Assembly (NCBI GenBank): GCA_019322855.1
Contig: JAHWIA010000034.1
Coordinates: 1-8,184 of the forward strand
Source of the DNA: Candidatus Woesearchaeota archaeon
GTDB taxonomy: Archaea > Nanobdellota > Nanobdellia > Woesearchaeales > WJKV01
Direction: 5' to 3'
Length of the DNA: 8,184 nt
Under the pieces are notes generated by a model. It did no database searches. It saw only the letters and a list, made by a program, of their open reading frames with translations, and had not been told where the DNA came from. This document shows positions 6,241 through 8,184 of the stretch, in pieces. The translations under genes were made by a program, and so were the position numbers. Position 1 is the first letter of the stretch; each line of letters opens with the position of its first letter.

Positions 6241-7418
6241 CTGTGTTTTATATCAATCCCGAAATATCCGCTGAACCACACTGCGAATGATGACACTATC
6301 AAGGAATACAGCACGAAAGCCAGTATGTAATGCAGGATAGGCTCAAACCCGCTGATCGTGCTCGCCAGGATGAATGTGACGACAACGACTGCCAGTCCTT
6401 TGCTCGCAGTCAAGGTCATGAACAGTCTTGTAAGGACAGGCTCTCTTTTCGCAGCAACTTTTATCGCCAGATATCTTACTGCCAAATAGATTATGAAAAG
6501 CGTGATGGATTTGATGAAAAATACAGGCGTGGTTGGAAATTTGATGATGACGCCTATCAATACAAAAATTAAAACTTTAAGCAATGTCGAAAGTACAGAT
6601 TCAAACTGAAGTAAACTGACTTTCTGTTTTATCTCTAAATTTCCAAAGAATAATCCTAGTGTGGTTACTGCAATGATTCCGTTCCCTCCTATATTTTCTG
6701 CTAATACAAAACTCAATAATGCAGCTGCGATCACTGCGATCGGACTGTAAGTCTCACTGTATTGTTTCCTCATAATCTTGAACACTATCAAGCCGATCAA
6801 GAGACCGGATCCCAGCCCTGCTGTCAGTTTTAACATCAGACCTCCTGTGAAGCCAGTGAAGACTGCAAAAGTAGGTCCTGCTTGCAGATCCACAATAATC
6901 AAAGGAAGCAGAACAGTCAAGGGTGTGTTGATGATGCTTTCTATTGACAACAATCTTAATATCTTATGCTTAGCATCGCCTAATAATGATAGTATTACGT
7001 CAGGCGCTGTTCCGCACATCAATGCGCCAAATAATACAGAAAGAAACAAGTATTCCAACTTGAAACCGAAAATGATTACAAGCGCTGCGAACGATAGTAT
7101 GACAAAATTAAAGACCACAGTTATGAATGTTATCTTGAGTGCAGAATAACTCACCCAATCCAGTTCCTTGAACCTGATCTGTGCAGTGCTTTCAAAAACA
7201 AGAAGTACCAAGGTAAACAAACCGAGTCCGCTTATCAGGGTTATCGGAAGCGCGAGCTCTAGTTTTTCAATGCCGAGATAAACCCCAAATCCAATCCCTA
7301 CTGCAACAAGTAAAAGAACATCAGGAATCTTCAGCTTTCTGGCTGCAATCGATGAAAGAAGTCCTATCAACAATGCGACTGCTATGAACGTAAGTCCGTA
7401 CATCACTGGATCTGCCAT
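6204..7418 (-). CDS. Cation/proton antiporter-like membrane protein (CPA superfamily)
   Basis: A 404-residue integral membrane protein with about 12 hydrophobic helices, resembling sodium or potassium/proton antiporters of the CPA1/NhaP superfamily in length and layout. It would exchange cations for protons across the cytoplasmic membrane. The fourth-to-fifth helix region reads CGTAPDVILSLLG (Asp140), where NhaP proteins carry TDP. It is followed by SIESIINTP (Glu160, Asn164, Thr165), where NhaP has GESLLND. The transport aspartate is thus Thr165, while the preceding Asn is kept. Later helices include an Arg-containing segment (LAVRYLAIKVAAKREP) and SKGLAVVVV, resembling the conserved GxRG-type helix. 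The cytoplasmic tail is short and basic (KHRKKHTKKEP), with no TrkA-N/RCK domain. The start is supported by GAGGT six bases upstream. Ion specificity and direction cannot be read from the sequence. Confidence 0.87.
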   Translation of the reverse strand: MADPVMYGLTFIAVALLIGLLSSIAARKLKIPDVLLLVAVGIGFGVYLGIEKLELALPITLISGLGLFTLVLLVFESTAQIRFKELDWVSYSALKITFITVVFNFVILSFAALVIIFGFKLEYLFLSVLFGALMCGTAPDVILSLLGDAKHKILRLLSIESIINTPLTVLLPLIIVDLQAGPTFAVFTGFTGGLMLKLTAGLGSGLLIGLIVFKIMRKQYSETYSPIAVIAAALLSFVLAENIGGNGIIAVTTLGLFFGNLEIKQKVSLLQFESVLSTLLKVLIFVLIGVIIKFPTTPVFFIKSITLFIIYLAVRYLAIKVAAKREPVLTRLFMTLTASKGLAVVVVTFILASTISGFEPILHYILAFVLYSLIVSSFAVWFSGYFGIDIKHRKKHTKKEPMAV

Positions 7419-7424
7419 TTATCA

Positions 7425-7429
7425 ACCTC
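7425..7429 (-). promoter_or_regulatory. Shine-Dalgarno motif of the antiporter gene
   Basis: Minus-strand GAGGT lies six bases before the ATG at 7418, good spacing, and fixes that start codon. Confidence 0.65.
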
Positions 7430-7455
7430 TTTTTATATATAGAAGATTTGCTTGG

Positions 7456-7465
7456 TTTAAATATT
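7456..7465 (-). promoter_or_regulatory. Probable TATA box of the antiporter gene
   Basis: The minus strand reads AATATTTAAA, placing transcription start near 7435, with a leader of about 17 bases that contains the Shine-Dalgarno motif. The palindromic TTTATAAA at 7481 is an alternative giving a leader of about 40 bases. Confidence 0.4.
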
Positions 7466-7480
7466 TTGTGTTTAGAAAAG

Positions 7481-7488
7481 TTTATAAA
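7481..7488 (+). promoter_or_regulatory. TATA box of cca, leaderless promoter
   Basis: TTTATAAA is centred 26-27 bases before the ATG at 7511, so transcription should begin at or next to the start codon. No Shine-Dalgarno motif is present. Confidence 0.65.
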
Positions 7489-7510
7489 GGCTCTTGGTTC
7501 ATTCTCTTAT

Positions 7511-8184
7511 ATGAGATTTTTGCAGCAGTTGATAGATGAGAACAATGTGAAACTGGCAGATTACAAGACAGTCATTGACCTCATCAAGGAAGAATTGAAG
7601 AAACATGAGATCAAGGCAGATGTAGTTCTCGGCGGCAGTGCTGCAAAAGGAACTTATCTGAAAAACTATGACATGGACATCTTTGTTAGATTTCATAAGA
7701 ATCCTGATTCTGATCTGTTAGAGATAATTTTGAAAGGCGCATTCAAAAAAATAGAGCGTGTGCATGGAAGCAGGGATTATTTCAAGATATATCACAAAGG
7801 AATAGAATACGAGATAGTTCCTGTACTGAAGATTCTGAGGGCGAGTGAAGCAGAGAATGTCACAGATGTCAGTAGTTTGCACGTTGATTGGGTCAAGAAG
7901 AAATTGAAGAATCCTGACCAGGTCAAGTTAGCTAAATTATTCTGTAAGGCTCAAAGCGTGTATGGTGCAGAGTCCTATATCAATGGCTTCTCAGGCTATA
8001 TCCTGGAAATCCTGATAGTACAGTACGGCACTTTCATGAAGATGATAGAGGCTGTGAGTAGGTGGAAGCCTCGCACTATAATTGATGTAGGAAAACACTA
8101 CAAGAGCCAGAAGACTATTATGAAGAAACTGAACATTGCAAAACTGCAGAGCCCGATAATTGTCATAGATCCGACACAGAAAGA
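7511..8184 (+). CDS. cca: Archaeal CCA tRNA nucleotidyltransferase (class I), 3' end outside window
   Basis: This enzyme adds or repairs the CCA end of tRNA using CTP and ATP without a nucleic-acid template. The window holds the first 224 codons; archaeal enzymes are usually about 400-450 residues, so roughly half is missing. The nucleotidyltransferase signature is GGSAAKGT (residues 41-48) followed by YDMDIFV, with catalytic Asp54 and Asp56. The third carboxylate lies in YEIVPV, where residue 101 is Glu; many archaeal relatives have Asp there. Further family blocks are VTDVSSLHVDWV (from residue 117), LFCKAQSVYGAE, GFSGYILEILIVQYGTF and, at the edge, VIDPT. Together these identify class I (archaeal) rather than class II bacterial/eukaryotic enzymes. 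The start ATG at 7511 fits the leaderless promoter. It diverges from the antiporter gene across a 92-base intergenic region. Confidence 0.95.
   Translation, partial: MRFLQQLIDENNVKLADYKTVIDLIKEELKKHEIKADVVLGGSAAKGTYLKNYDMDIFVRFHKNPDSDLLEIILKGAFKKIERVHGSRDYFKIYHKGIEYEIVPVLKILRASEAENVTDVSSLHVDWVKKKLKNPDQVKLAKLFCKAQSVYGAESYINGFSGYILEILIVQYGTFMKMIEAVSRWKPRTIIDVGKHYKSQKTIMKKLNIAKLQSPIIVIDPTQK

Noticed and set aside
6330..7149. Two plus-strand open frames (6330-6572 and 6778-7149) inside the antiporter gene
   Set aside because: They mirror the membrane-protein coding sequence, have odd composition and no promoter or Shine-Dalgarno motif.
7432..7441. TTTATATATA as the antiporter TATA box
   Set aside because: It is only about 18 bases before the ATG, so transcription would begin inside the gene and lose the Shine-Dalgarno motif.
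1..8184. Mobile element, CRISPR array or defence cassette
   Set aside because: No transposase, integrase, direct-repeat array, attachment site or defence-family motif was seen; base and codon use looks even across the window.

Overview
The window looks like chromosome from an archaeon, most likely a DPANN-type lineage such as Woesearchaeota or Pacearchaeota. The evidence is an archaeal class I CCA-adding enzyme, TATA boxes placed about 25-29 bases before start codons with almost no leader (leaderless promoters), Shine-Dalgarno motifs before some genes, A+T-rich DNA and compact gene packing. The exact lineage is an inference. I see no rRNA, tRNA, CRISPR array, insertion sequence or phage gene.

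Bases 1-4241 hold a tightly coupled plus-strand operon: the 3' part of mutL (the start lies before the window), a uracil-DNA-glycosylase-superfamily gene, and a full-length mutS. mutL and the glycosylase gene overlap by 8 bases; the glycosylase gene and mutS meet at an ATGATG/TGA junction. MutL keeps the metal-dependent endonuclease motifs, so the system looks like the methyl-independent type in which MutL makes the nick. The glycosylase is the most unusual gene here. It has a family 4-like iron-sulfur layout, but one of four cysteines is replaced, and its motif 1 resembles that of the MUG/TDG family. Its position between mutL and mutS suggests that base-excision and mismatch repair are linked in this organism.

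Bases 4242-5307 hold a small, unrecognised two-helix membrane protein (plus strand, own promoter) and, overlapping it tail to tail by 40 bases, a small CoiA-like zinc-binding protein on the minus strand. A 147-base gap follows, with promoters for both directions and a 7-bp inverted repeat.

Bases 5308-7418 hold a metallo-beta-lactamase-fold hydrolase (plus) and a cation/proton antiporter-like membrane protein (minus). Their stop codons share a TTAA sequence, with an A/U-rich hairpin and T-tract just beyond it that probably ends transcription.

A 92-base divergent promoter region (7419-7510) separates the antiporter from the last gene, cca, which runs off the right edge. cca is leaderless, whereas the antiporter gene has a leader with a Shine-Dalgarno motif.
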